Source: an alpha proteobacterium IMCC14465 | Lineage (GTDB): Bacteria; Pseudomonadota; Alphaproteobacteria; RS24 | Reading direction: 5' to 3' | Assembly: GCA_000293845.2 (NCBI GenBank) | Contig: ALYF01000003.1 | Coordinates: 682,001 to 746,000, forward strand | DNA: 64,000 bases | Shown here: positions 38,861 through 46,278 of the stretch, in pieces | How the letters are laid out: the number at the start of each line of letters is the position of its first letter | Position numbering within the stretch: the stretch's first letter is position 1 | The notes under the pieces: model-generated | Seen by the model: only the letters and a program-made list of their open reading frames with translations | What the model was told of the DNA's origin: nothing | The model's database searches: none | Position numbers and translations under genes: made by a program

Positions 38861-39125
38861 GGCGCTTACAAACCGGTTATTAGATCGGCTACGACGTATT
38901 CAGCGTCAGCCTTATTTCGCCGTCACCCCGACATATCGGAGTGAACGGATTTTGTGCGCAAAACATAAAAAAAGGCCTAACGCCCCTAACAGAGCATCAA
39001 GCCGCATACGCCTTATGAATTGCAGCTAATAACGAGGCTGTAAGACCCCACCTACACGCCGTCCGCGCCTGAGCAAAATAAGTATAACAGAAATTACCAG
39101 TGAAAAAAGAGAATAAATGGGGTTG

Positions 39126-39626
39126 TCAAAAAGAAGCGTTTAAGTCTTCTAGTACATCATAAAAACTTTTGTAATTAACCCCGAAGTGTTTGCATACATT
39201 TGGTATAGAGGGTTTAGATGTGCTTCGATTTGGAGTTTCGGCGTTAATAATACAGTGCTTATCGTTATCACTCGACAAGGCTAGCGTTTTTGCAATTAAT
39301 TTTGCATCTGCTTTTATTGGGCTTAAAAAATTATTTCTTGCATCACCTGCTTCATAATTTGCCATAACATGCTCTGACACTTCTCCATAATAGTATTGAG
39401 TGTCTATATCTGTAGAGACTAAAAACTTTTCTGGATTTAATTCATGTAAATTTATAACCCAGTCTTTTAATTCATCATCTTGGCGAAGAATTTCTGTGAA
39501 TACAGCATCAAGTATCTTTACTTCGCTCGTTTCTTGAAGCCATTGCCAAATACATGAAAAAGTACTCATTCGATAATGAATATTTTTTGCTTGTATCAAA
39601 ATGTTCGTGTCAATTAGGTATTTCAT
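39126..39626 (-). CDS. DUF4411 PIN-like toxin
   Basis: 166 residues from MKYLIDTNIL. PIN-fold acidic residues are seen: the N-terminal Asp in LIDTN, Glu in VFTEIL, and ADAKLIAKTLA with the third Asp; the end has the family word IPNVCKHFGV. DUF4411 proteins are predicted RNases paired with XRE-ImmA/IrrE regulators. The frame is intact. ATG 39626 lies inside the last codons of the regulator pseudogene, the usual coupled arrangement; a start at 39665 would add 13 polar residues. AT-rich. As its partner gene is broken, the toxin may be silent, tolerated or controlled otherwise. Confidence 0.78.
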   Translation of the reverse strand: MKYLIDTNILIQAKNIHYRMSTFSCIWQWLQETSEVKILDAVFTEILRQDDELKDWVINLHELNPEKFLVSTDIDTQYYYGEVSEHVMANYEAGDARNNFLSPIKADAKLIAKTLALSSDNDKHCIINAETPNRSTSKPSIPNVCKHFGVNYKSFYDVLEDLNASF

Positions 39627-40832
39627 TTGATGGTATTGTTTCTTTGTTTTCTTGTAACCACTCATCTAATTTGATTATTGTCTTATATTTGGGGGTGTCC
39701 AAAAGATCCCCAGCCTCTCTAATAGAAATCCTTTGTTCGTGCATTGAATTTATAACAGCCCTTGCAAAGTTTTTACCTTTACGACTAGTTTGATTGGCAT
39801 AATAATTACCACCAGAAGGTTGACCGGAAACTGACGTGACAATCTTTGTTATGAGTTTCTTACGAGTGTCAAAATAATCCTTATCAGAGATTAGAGATAA
39901 GCTGCGCATCTTGTTTAAAATAACAAAACGACTAACACCGAAATAGGTATTTAGTTTATCTAAGTCGTCTGAAAGTAATCCAGTTTTTATCCATAAATTA
40001 GTTAAGTCATTTCTTGGAACAAGCAGTTCGGAAGCTACCATATCGCAAAGCTTTTCAATATTATTTGAGGCTTTTTGGTTGTCTAGATTTTCGTTTCTTG
40101 GGTTTAAGTTAGAAAGCCCCTCTTGCCCTATCCATAGATGTGCAAGTTCATGAGCAAGTGTAAATACTTTAACAGAGGTATAACTTTTGGCGTTAATCCA
40201 AATCATTGGACTGTACATACTTTTTAATGTAAAGCCGTTACAGACCTCCGGAGGAATTGTATTTCTAGTGTTTGTACCCGGAAAACTATTACTGACAATC
40301 CATATTCCGAAGTCTTCGCATTTTTCTTTGAATTCTTTAAAAAAGGTTTTAGGGACTCCTCGTTTTTTTCTTTTGTAACAGCATCTAATTTCAATTGTTT
40401 TCTAATGTCTGAAGCTATTTCTTCAAAGTGAGTAGTAACATCGAATTTATCTAAATTATGGCTGCTGTTATAATTTGTGCCAATATCTTTTAGATAATCT
40501 TCATACCAATCAATTTTATATTTATAAGAATTAACAAGGTCATAAAGATTTGCATTATCGATATTATTCTTTTTTGCATCATCACCTAAACGAAAATCCG
40601 CTGCAGGCATTTCCATATTTGGTGGTGAATTAAGATAGAGGAAACCAAAAGGAATTTTCGTTTGCTTTGCAAATTTATCTGCCTCTTCAATAGAAGGCTT
40701 TATTTCACCAGTTTCCTATTTTTGGATATGCTCGCTTGGTAGACCAAAAACATTGGCTAAAGTTGGAATGTCAAAACCAACTCTTTCTCTTGCCCAAGTT
40801 ATTATTCTTTCATTTATTAGGGCCTCAGCCAT
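39610..40832 (-). pseudogene. Broken XRE HTH-ImmA/IrrE metallopeptidase antitoxin
   Basis: Reading leftward from ATG 40832 gives a helix-turn-helix head (NERIITWARERVGFDI onward, LPSEHIQK), then TAG at 40718-40716 exactly where family members have Trp of the W-E-x-G motif (TGG to TAG). The frame continues (ETGEIKPSIEEADKF and FGFLYLNSPPN) to about 40345, where a one-base deletion in or beside an A or T run shifts it. The restored frame reads FGIWIVSN, then the metallopeptidase zinc motif HELAH (about 40150) and runs to 39610. Two independent lesions make a whole protein unlikely. The C-terminal part alone (start 40218) could still be translated. Confidence 0.85.
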
Positions 40833-40941
40833 AATATAATCTCCCTAAGCGGAAGTTAGCTGTATTTGAGTCAACGTGTCAAATTTCAGGTATTTTCCAA
40901 AATTCTATTATTAATTACCCAAACACGCGCCCTTACTTATC

Positions 40942-41301
40942 TTAAGGTTTTGGGGGTGGTTGGAAGGTCAAGTCGCACTCTTTTTTGTCCGCGAGGCGTT
41001 TGAGGACTTTAGTGCGCGCTTCCATCGCGCGGAGATGGACATTTAGCGGGTCTGTTAAGTCCAGCACAAACCAGAGGGGGACAAACATAACCCCCGTGGA
41101 TTTTTTCTTTTCATCTTCGGGGATGGCTGCATCTTCTGCAATCATTCGTTCAGCGCGTTTCTGAATTTCAGTCGCCTCAAATTCAATATCGCTACATGTT
41201 AGGTTTTCATCATTATATCGGAAGGGTGTATCGGGGTATTTCGCATCAAAGGCGCACCCTGCCATAAGTATAAATACAAAAACGAAATAAAAATGTCTCA
41301 T
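40942..41301 (-). CDS. Small lipoprotein of unknown function
   Basis: 119 residues with a lipoprotein signal (MRHFYFVFVFILMAGC, lipobox LMAGC near residue 16), then a polar domain and a KKKSTGVMFVPLWFVLDLTDP segment and a Lys/Glu-rich helix (LRAMEARTKVLKRLADKKEC). The middle resembles small outer-membrane lipoproteins that accompany metabolic genes, but the family is not recognised. A longer in-frame start at 41337 would hide the signal peptide. It borders the right edge of the AT-rich patch. Confidence 0.65.
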   Translation of the reverse strand: MRHFYFVFVFILMAGCAFDAKYPDTPFRYNDENLTCSDIEFEATEIQKRAERMIAEDAAIPEDEKKKSTGVMFVPLWFVLDLTDPLNVHLRAMEARTKVLKRLADKKECDLTFQPPPKP

Positions 41302-41397
41302 AAGCCACTCTCTGTGATGTGAGTGGTAAAGTAACATGTAAATATGCTTAGGTAAAAAACAATAATGAATAATACTATTAAAAAATATTATAAAAAA

Positions 41398-42381
41398 TTA
41401 GTCCAGCACTTCGCCTTCAATAACGCCGCTGTTTTGGCTGGCATTGTCGGCGACCATATCGGCAACCATGGCGTCGCGGAGTTTTTCAAAAGCGCGGGTC
41501 TCAATCTGGCGGATGCGCTCGCGGCTTACATCATGTTTCTGGCTCAGCTCTTCCAGCGTGGCGGCGGGTTCGCTCAGGCGGCGCGCCGTTAAAATATCAA
41601 TCTCGCGTTCATTTAAAACCGACATGGCCTGTTGCATCATCTCGCGGCGCACATCCATTTCATCACTGACCACAAGCGCGGCTTCCGGGTCATCACGGTC
41701 ATCTTCCAACCAGTCCTGCCACTCGCCGCTATCATCTTCGCCATGTGAAATTGGCGCGTTGAGCGAGCGATCACTGCCGGACATGCGCCCGTCCATCTGC
41801 TTGACATCCTCTGGTGACACATTCAGGCGGTCCGATATTTCTGTCACTTGCTCAGGCGTTAACTGCCCGCCATCAATGGCATCAATTTGGCCTTTTACCT
41901 TACGCAGATTGAAAAATAGCTTTTTTTGCGCCGCCGTTGTCCCGATTTTCACCAGTGACCAGCTTCGCAAAATATATTCTTGAATGGATGCGCGTATCCA
42001 CCACATCGCATAGGTCGCCAGCCTAAAACCGCGCTCGGCGTCGAATTTCTTGACCGCTTGCATCAGGCCGACATTGCCCTCCTGAATCACCTCGCCAAGG
42101 GGCAGGCCATAGCCGCGATAGCCCATGGCGATTTTGGCAACAAGGCGCAAATGGCTGGTGACAAGCTGGTGCGCGGCGTCAGTGTCGTGGTGGTCGGCAT
42201 AACGCTTCGCTAGCATGTATTCTTGTTGGGCTTCCAGCATTGGATATTTGCGGATTTCGCGTAAATAACGCGACAGACTGCCATCTGGAGACAGGCTAGC
42301 AGTCAGCGCGGTAGACCGTGCCGGTTTTTTGCTCTTATTCGCCGCTTTTGCAGGTTTTTTAACAATATCCGTCATATCCAA
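41398..42381 (-). CDS. rpoH: RNA polymerase sigma-32 factor RpoH
   Basis: Heat-shock sigma factor. 327 residues with an N-terminal Lys/Ala-rich extension, then region 1.2/2 (LSRYLREIRKYPMLEAQQEY, HLRLVAKIAMGYRGYGLPLGEV, YAMWWIRASIQEYI) and the RpoH box QKKLFFNLRK, which separates it from other group 3 sigma factors. Region 4 (HDVSRERIRQIETRAFEKLR) ends it. ATG 42381. It lies 23 bp downstream of rluD in the same direction. FtsH, which degrades RpoH in E. coli, is encoded in the window. Confidence 0.93.
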   Translation of the reverse strand: MDMTDIVKKPAKAANKSKKPARSTALTASLSPDGSLSRYLREIRKYPMLEAQQEYMLAKRYADHHDTDAAHQLVTSHLRLVAKIAMGYRGYGLPLGEVIQEGNVGLMQAVKKFDAERGFRLATYAMWWIRASIQEYILRSWSLVKIGTTAAQKKLFFNLRKVKGQIDAIDGGQLTPEQVTEISDRLNVSPEDVKQMDGRMSGSDRSLNAPISHGEDDSGEWQDWLEDDRDDPEAALVVSDEMDVRREMMQQAMSVLNEREIDILTARRLSEPAATLEELSQKHDVSRERIRQIETRAFEKLRDAMVADMVADNASQNSGVIEGEVLD

Positions 42382-42404
42382 ACATATATGGAGACTATTC
42401 AGCC

Positions 42405-43433
42405 CTAAAACAAGGGGGACTCGTCTTCAGGACGCGTTTCAATCTCATTCAGAATGTCCAGCACGGCTTGCATATCGGCGGGGAGGGGCGCGGTAAAGGC
42501 CATGGCTTCCTTTGTTTCGGGATGCTCAAAGCCCAGTAATTCCGCATGAAGCGCTTGGCGCCCAAGCGCGGCAATCGTGGCGGCGGTTTTTTCGGGCAAT
42601 GTGTTGAGGCGACTGCGCTGGCCGCTGCCATACATCTCGTCGCCAATCACCGGATGCCCGATATGCGCCATATGCACCCTTATCTGATGCGTGCGGCCTG
42701 TCTCCAGCATGCAAGTGAGATGGGTGATGGGCACATGCTTCCAATTATGCAGCGCGGTGTAGTCCGTCGCGGCAAAACGTGCGGATTCGTGCCGCGAGAC
42801 AGCCATTTTCTTGCGGTTCGCCGGATGGCGCGCCAAAGCCGCCTCTACGCGTCCGATTGGCGGCATAAGTTGACCCCAAACCAGCGCCTGATAGCGCCGC
42901 TGTAACCGCCCGTCGCGCCCATGGGCGGCAAACTGCGCGGCAAGCGCGTTATGGGCGTTATCTGTCTTGGCGGCAATCATCACGCCGCTTGTGTCCTTGT
43001 CTAGGCGATGCACAATGCCGGGGCGCTTTTCCCCACCAATGCCCGATAGGCTATCGCCGCAATGGGCGAGCAGGGCATTCACCAGCGTGCCGTCCGGACT
43101 GCCAGGTGCTGGATGTACCACCAGCCCCGCCGCTTTGTTAATCACAATCACACTGTCATCTTCAAACAGAATATCCAGCGCGATGTTTTCGGGTTTGACC
43201 GAACTGTCTTTTAACGGCGGAAGGATGAGGTTGATGTCGTCTTCGGGTTTGACCCGCCATGAAGGGTCTTTTATGGTGTGACCCTGTTGCTGGCGCGTGA
43301 CTTCGACCTGACCTTCACGGATTAACCCTTGCAGGCGGGCGCGAGAAAACTCAAGCTGAGACGCCAGTAAAGCATCTAAACGTTTGCCGTCATCTTCGTC
43401 TGTGGCGATGTAGGTAAAACAGGTATCGGACAT
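42405..43433 (-). CDS. rluD: RluA/RluD-family 23S rRNA pseudouridine synthase
   Basis: Makes pseudouridines in 23S rRNA (RluD: 1911, 1915, 1917). 342 residues: N-terminal S4 domain (GKRLDALLASQLEFSRARLQGLI), catalytic Asp in HRLDKDTSG (about residue 143), and GRTHQIRVHMAHIGHPVIGD. Start codon 43433-43431 overlaps, base for base on opposite strands, that of the divergent DUF6476 gene (CATG). The RluD-versus-RluC assignment rests on length and the S4 domain. Confidence 0.88.
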   Translation of the reverse strand: MSDTCFTYIATDEDDGKRLDALLASQLEFSRARLQGLIREGQVEVTRQQQGHTIKDPSWRVKPEDDINLILPPLKDSSVKPENIALDILFEDDSVIVINKAAGLVVHPAPGSPDGTLVNALLAHCGDSLSGIGGEKRPGIVHRLDKDTSGVMIAAKTDNAHNALAAQFAAHGRDGRLQRRYQALVWGQLMPPIGRVEAALARHPANRKKMAVSRHESARFAATDYTALHNWKHVPITHLTCMLETGRTHQIRVHMAHIGHPVIGDEMYGSGQRSRLNTLPEKTAATIAALGRQALHAELLGFEHPETKEAMAFTAPLPADMQAVLDILNEIETRPEDESPLF

Positions 43434-43836
43434 GACTCAGAATAAACCAGAAAACGCAGCGAATGAAAATGCTGAAACAGAAATAGATATGCCAGAACGT
43501 ACAGGCTGTGTCAGGGCATTGCTCATCACGGTCATTGTACTGGGTGTCCTGCTAGTTGGTGGGCTTGCCGTGGTCGTCGGCACGATTATTAAGCGCGTCA
43601 CCGATGATACGCCGCCTCCAAGCGTTGACAGCAGTAAAGGCTCTCTTTCTATGGCGGATACGGGCTTTGAAAGTGTCATTAGCGTCCCTGAAGGTGCAAA
43701 GCTGATAGCAACACAAACCAATGACAAGCAAATTGTCCTGCATCTGCGTGATGATGAGGGTGACTTTTTGTTAGTGGTAAATGTGAAGACCGGGCAGGAA
43801 ATCGGACGCGTCCGATTTGAGGCTCAGAAAAACTAA
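43432..43836 (+). CDS. DUF6476-like single-pass membrane protein
   Basis: 134 residues: a polar, acidic N-terminus, one membrane helix (ALLITVIVLGVLLVGGLAVVVGTI, about 29-52, broken here by no charges), and a small periplasmic domain (SVPEGAKLIATQTNDKQIVL). Short proteins of this form, often divergent to rluD, are common in Alphaproteobacteria and labelled DUF6476; function unknown. The gene has no free space on either side: its start shares CATG with rluD, and its stop (43834-43836) overlaps the stop of the convergent DUF1134 gene. Confidence 0.75.
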   Translation: MTQNKPENAANENAETEIDMPERTGCVRALLITVIVLGVLLVGGLAVVVGTIIKRVTDDTPPPSVDSSKGSLSMADTGFESVISVPEGAKLIATQTNDKQIVLHLRDDEGDFLLVVNVKTGQEIGRVRFEAQKN

Positions 43837-44456
43837 AACGGTATCTTCCCGGCTTTACGCGAATATTTCAGATAACCGACATTCACCCCAAGACGCCCGC
43901 CAACACCTGCGCGGATAGGGGCGAGAATAACATCTCCGCGTTCCTGAAAATTGACCGCCAATCCGGCAATGAAAAACGCTGAACCGTCAACACCGGGATA
44001 GCGCCGGAATAAATCGTCAGGGTTTTGCAGATTGTAAATCAATGTAAAGGTCTTTGCGGCATTACCGCCATAATCAGGGCCTATGGTCGGGCCACGCCAA
44101 TAGACGGGCTCCGAATGACCGTCCGACATGACCAACTCACCACGCCCATAGCGCGCGCCGATAACAAAAGCGCCACCCGCTTCCTCGCCGCGAATATAGG
44201 CTGAAGGGCCGCCATGTTTGTTAAAAATAACATCCATCACCTCGGCAACAGACTCCGAGGACATGCCAAACCATCGGCTGGCAATTTTTACGACTTCGCT
44301 CTGGGTCATATTCTCAACTTGGTTAACCTGTTGAGCATTTGATTTATTAATGACACTCAGCACTAAGATAGCGAGCAAGGCGAAAATACTTGCAATGTGA
44401 ATTAAGCTGATACGTCCTCTATCAAGACGCTTTTCACGCATATTGGTTATTAGCAT
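43833..44456 (-). CDS. DUF1134 secreted protein (SYLF/Ysc84-like)
   Basis: 207 residues with an N-terminal membrane or signal segment (HIASIFALLAILVLSVI) and a domain of DUF1134: FNKHGGPSAYIRGEEAGGAF, GGNAAKTFTLIYN, FFIAGLAVNFQERGD and the ending GGRLGVNVGYLKYSRKAG. The family is nearly restricted to Alphaproteobacteria and resembles lipid-binding SYLF proteins. ATG 44456 follows GGAAG; TTG 44468 is also possible. Function unknown. Confidence 0.82.
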   Translation of the reverse strand: MLITNMREKRLDRGRISLIHIASIFALLAILVLSVINKSNAQQVNQVENMTQSEVVKIASRWFGMSSESVAEVMDVIFNKHGGPSAYIRGEEAGGAFVIGARYGRGELVMSDGHSEPVYWRGPTIGPDYGGNAAKTFTLIYNLQNPDDLFRRYPGVDGSAFFIAGLAVNFQERGDVILAPIRAGVGGRLGVNVGYLKYSRKAGKIPF

Positions 44457-44569
44457 TTTTCTTCCCAATCTTTGTTTCGATTAGGTGACTAATATACCAC
44501 TTTAAAAAACGATTCGGTTAACCCGCGCGCATAAAGGAAGGCAGATTAAGTGAAAGATTGTGAAAAAAT

Positions 44570-44878
44570 TTACTCTTTTTTGCAGCGGAATTCAGCCTGA
44601 CAAATAACGCTTTCGTCAATTTTTATGACGACGTCACGCCCTCCGGTCTGGCGGGAATAAACGCAGCTATTGCCTTCTTCTTCTCTTAATAATTCCTTGA
44701 GTCTGCACAGTTCATACTCTGGTTTTTCTTCATCTTTTGGAGATTTATAAGTGCGTCCAGCGGCAGATACTTGCGTTACCGATAAAGACAGCACTACCAA
44801 ACACAATGACACTAAAGACATTAACACCAAAGAAAATGACACAAAATTAAGGGTTCCCACCCGAATGACTAAACGCAT
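44570..44878 (-). CDS. Small secreted Cys-containing protein
   Basis: 102 residues, unknown. A long hydrophobic signal (SFSLVLMSLVSLCLVVLSL, about 15-33, ending near VSA-AG) and a mature part with four Cys (CRLKELL, SCVYSR, ICQAEFRCKK), suggesting disulfides in the periplasm. It starts 2 bp after the preceding gene. Belongs to a leftward row of small unknown genes next to the flagellar region. Confidence 0.55.
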   Translation of the reverse strand: MRLVIRVGTLNFVSFSLVLMSLVSLCLVVLSLSVTQVSAAGRTYKSPKDEEKPEYELCRLKELLREEEGNSCVYSRQTGGRDVVIKIDESVICQAEFRCKKE

Positions 44879-44880
44879 TT

Positions 44881-45081
44881 TTATTCTTCCTCTGTACCTT
44901 CTCCCGAACCTGCAAGATAGCCCTTGCCTTGAATGGCGCGTGCGCCAAGCATGTCAAAAATATCGGGGTTTTCAGATACCACCTTATTGAGAGTTTCGTT
45001 GACGATTTGCTCGGCTTCTTCAAGTGAAGCTGCGTCCATTTCGGCAATTCCGTCAATAATCCACTGAACTTTTACCTGCAT
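44881..45081 (-). CDS. Hypothetical 66-residue protein
   Basis: Acidic small protein: VKVQWIIDGIAEMDAASLEE, a helix, then FDMLGARAIQGKGYLAG and EEE. No signal peptide or recognised domain. The N-terminal strand-helix pattern looks like a small alpha/beta domain. ATG 45081 has GGAGT upstream. It stands between a Sel1-like gene and a secreted Cys protein and is probably cotranscribed with them. Confidence 0.55.
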   Translation of the reverse strand: MQVKVQWIIDGIAEMDAASLEEAEQIVNETLNKVVSENPDIFDMLGARAIQGKGYLAGSGEGTEEE

Positions 45082-45122
45082 AACTTACTCCTTAAACAGA
45101 TTCATATTTTAGACTGCTTTGG

Positions 45123-45758
45123 TCACTTAGGAGAAGTAAGATTTTGAAAAATCTCGCTGGCTTCGTCCTGCAGTTCGACGAGTTTTTCTGGGTCTATTTC
45201 GTCTATGACGTTTTCTCGCCCTCTAATGCCACCGCGCATTTTTAAGGCGGCGGCTACCGAATACCAGCTATAAGCCGTTTCATAATCCGGCTCGACGAGA
45301 ACGTCGAGGTGAAATCTGGCAAATTGGGTCAGCGCGGTTAAATCACCCGACTCAATACGAGCGGTCAAAATTTCGGCGACGTCATCTCTGGTTTTGTCTT
45401 GGCGTTTTTCTGGAACTAAGTCCAACAGCATATCGGCCAGCCCTTGCGCTTTTTTGACGCCGCCAAGATGAGCCAACCAGGTCCATTTTAGGGCTTCGGG
45501 ATAATTTTGCGGTATCCCTAATCCCTGTTTCATGAGCAAAGCGAGATTATATTGCGCGTCATATTGGGATTGTTCAGCCAGCTTTGTAAAATGCTCGACA
45601 GCGACAGTGTAACGCTTATCTCTGACGGCTTCCACAGCGACACTATACGCCTTATCTGGATCAATGACTTTTTGATGAAGCGTGTCTTCATGACCGTCAC
45701 TTAATGCAGAAAAACTGGCTGTTATTGTGAGAAAAAATCCAAAAAAAAGTGCGCGCAT
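45123..45758 (-). CDS. Secreted Sel1-like repeat protein
   Basis: 211 residues: a signal peptide (MRALFFGFFLTITASFSALS), then a TPR/Sel1-like region: DKRYTVAVEHFTKLAEQ, AQYNLALLMKQGLGIPQNYPEALKWTWLAHLGG, and a third AYSWYSVAAALKMRG. Sel1 repeats are scaffolds, often in envelope or motility-linked proteins. Its ATG overlaps the stop of the upstream gene by one base (coupling). Exact role unknown. Confidence 0.7.
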   Translation of the reverse strand: MRALFFGFFLTITASFSALSDGHEDTLHQKVIDPDKAYSVAVEAVRDKRYTVAVEHFTKLAEQSQYDAQYNLALLMKQGLGIPQNYPEALKWTWLAHLGGVKKAQGLADMLLDLVPEKRQDKTRDDVAEILTARIESGDLTALTQFARFHLDVLVEPDYETAYSWYSVAAALKMRGGIRGRENVIDEIDPEKLVELQDEASEIFQNLTSPK

Positions 45759-46144
45759 TATTTGCCGGCCATCATGACAAGTTGTAAATAAAAGACCCGA
45801 ACTTTAAATTTTGAGTTCGGTTTGCGTTCATAAACAACAATGCGCGGGCGGTCTGCGTCTGGTTTTTGAAATTCGAGATACATATTTTCAGGCAAATGAA
45901 CGCCATTTTCAGCGAGTGTCCCTTGTGGATCCTTAGAAAACAAATCATGAAAATCAACATCAATCCAGATGCGGGCAAGAACTTTGCCAAGAATATCAGG
46001 TAGATAGCGTCGCACCATGGCGCGGTCGCGAAGAAATACGTCTTTTTCGACAAGCGCAAAAGCGTTACCATTTTTGCGTTTTTTACGATGCAAAGACGGT
46101 AATTTCTTCTCAACTGGAACTAAAGCACGAGAACTGTCAGACAC
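45758..46144 (-). CDS. Hypothetical protein with an NHLP-leader-like domain
   Basis: 128 residues. N-terminal half is basic (LHRKKRKNG). The C-terminal half (about 47-112: LARIWIDVDFHDLFSKDPQG, AENGVHLPENMYLEF, RIVVYERKP) closely follows the nitrile-hydratase alpha-subunit/NHLP leader pattern (helix, F-x-x-L-x-x-DP-x-x-x-L-x-x-x-G-hydrophobic-P, strands). No maturation enzyme genes lie near, so this may be a fold reuse rather than a peptide-precursor. It overlaps the Sel1-like gene start. First gene of a leftward row, 134 bp from the divergent flagellar gene. Confidence 0.6.
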   Translation of the reverse strand: MSDSSRALVPVEKKLPSLHRKKRKNGNAFALVEKDVFLRDRAMVRRYLPDILGKVLARIWIDVDFHDLFSKDPQGTLAENGVHLPENMYLEFQKPDADRPRIVVYERKPNSKFKVRVFYLQLVMMAGK

Positions 46145-46232
46145 GATACACCTTATGAAGAAAGCTCAACTTTTTTTAAAGCAAAAATAAATTAAGAAAT
46201 CAACAACGATTAAGTTTTTTAAAAAAATCTGT

Positions 46233-46249
46233 TTGGCACGGAATTTGAA
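46233..46249 (+). promoter_or_regulatory. Sigma-54-like promoter before the hook/rod gene
   Basis: TTGGCACGGAATTTGAA: the -24 half (TTGGCACG) matches the consensus perfectly; the -12 half has GA where GC is usual, with the right 10-base spacing. ATG 46279 is 30 bp away. Good but not perfect. Confidence 0.55.
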
Positions 46250-46278
46250 CAATATCGCTGAGTTAATAGGACAGAAAT

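Larger units (their letters stand above)
38413..39125. other. Gene-free, strongly folded intergenic region
   Basis: About 710 bp. It starts with a CTTCATTAAC/CTCATTAAC short repeat (38440-38476), continues into an RNA-like folded element (38477-38631), then a run of GC-rich hairpins separated by A7 tracts (38680-38970), and ends with plain sequence. Small open frames exist on both strands (for example minus 38662-38847 and plus 38778-39029), but they simply read through the hairpins and A-tracts and are not taken as genes. Confidence 0.6.

Noticed and set aside
38662-39029. Small open frames on both strands in the folded region
   Set aside because: They translate hairpins and A-tracts, with low-complexity Phe/Val or Arg/Thr runs, and have no ribosome site.
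38960-39050. attC-like start (CCTAAC, then TCAAGCCGC) suggesting an integron cassette site
   Set aside because: No matching right half with GTTAGG-type end within reach, no integrase gene, and the flanking genes are not cassette-like.
39020-39075. Frame reading A-A-N-N-E-A-V that resembles a tmRNA tag
   Set aside because: No tRNA-like domain, no acceptor stem and no T-loop were found near; the end reads VRA and not the usual AA. Chance match.
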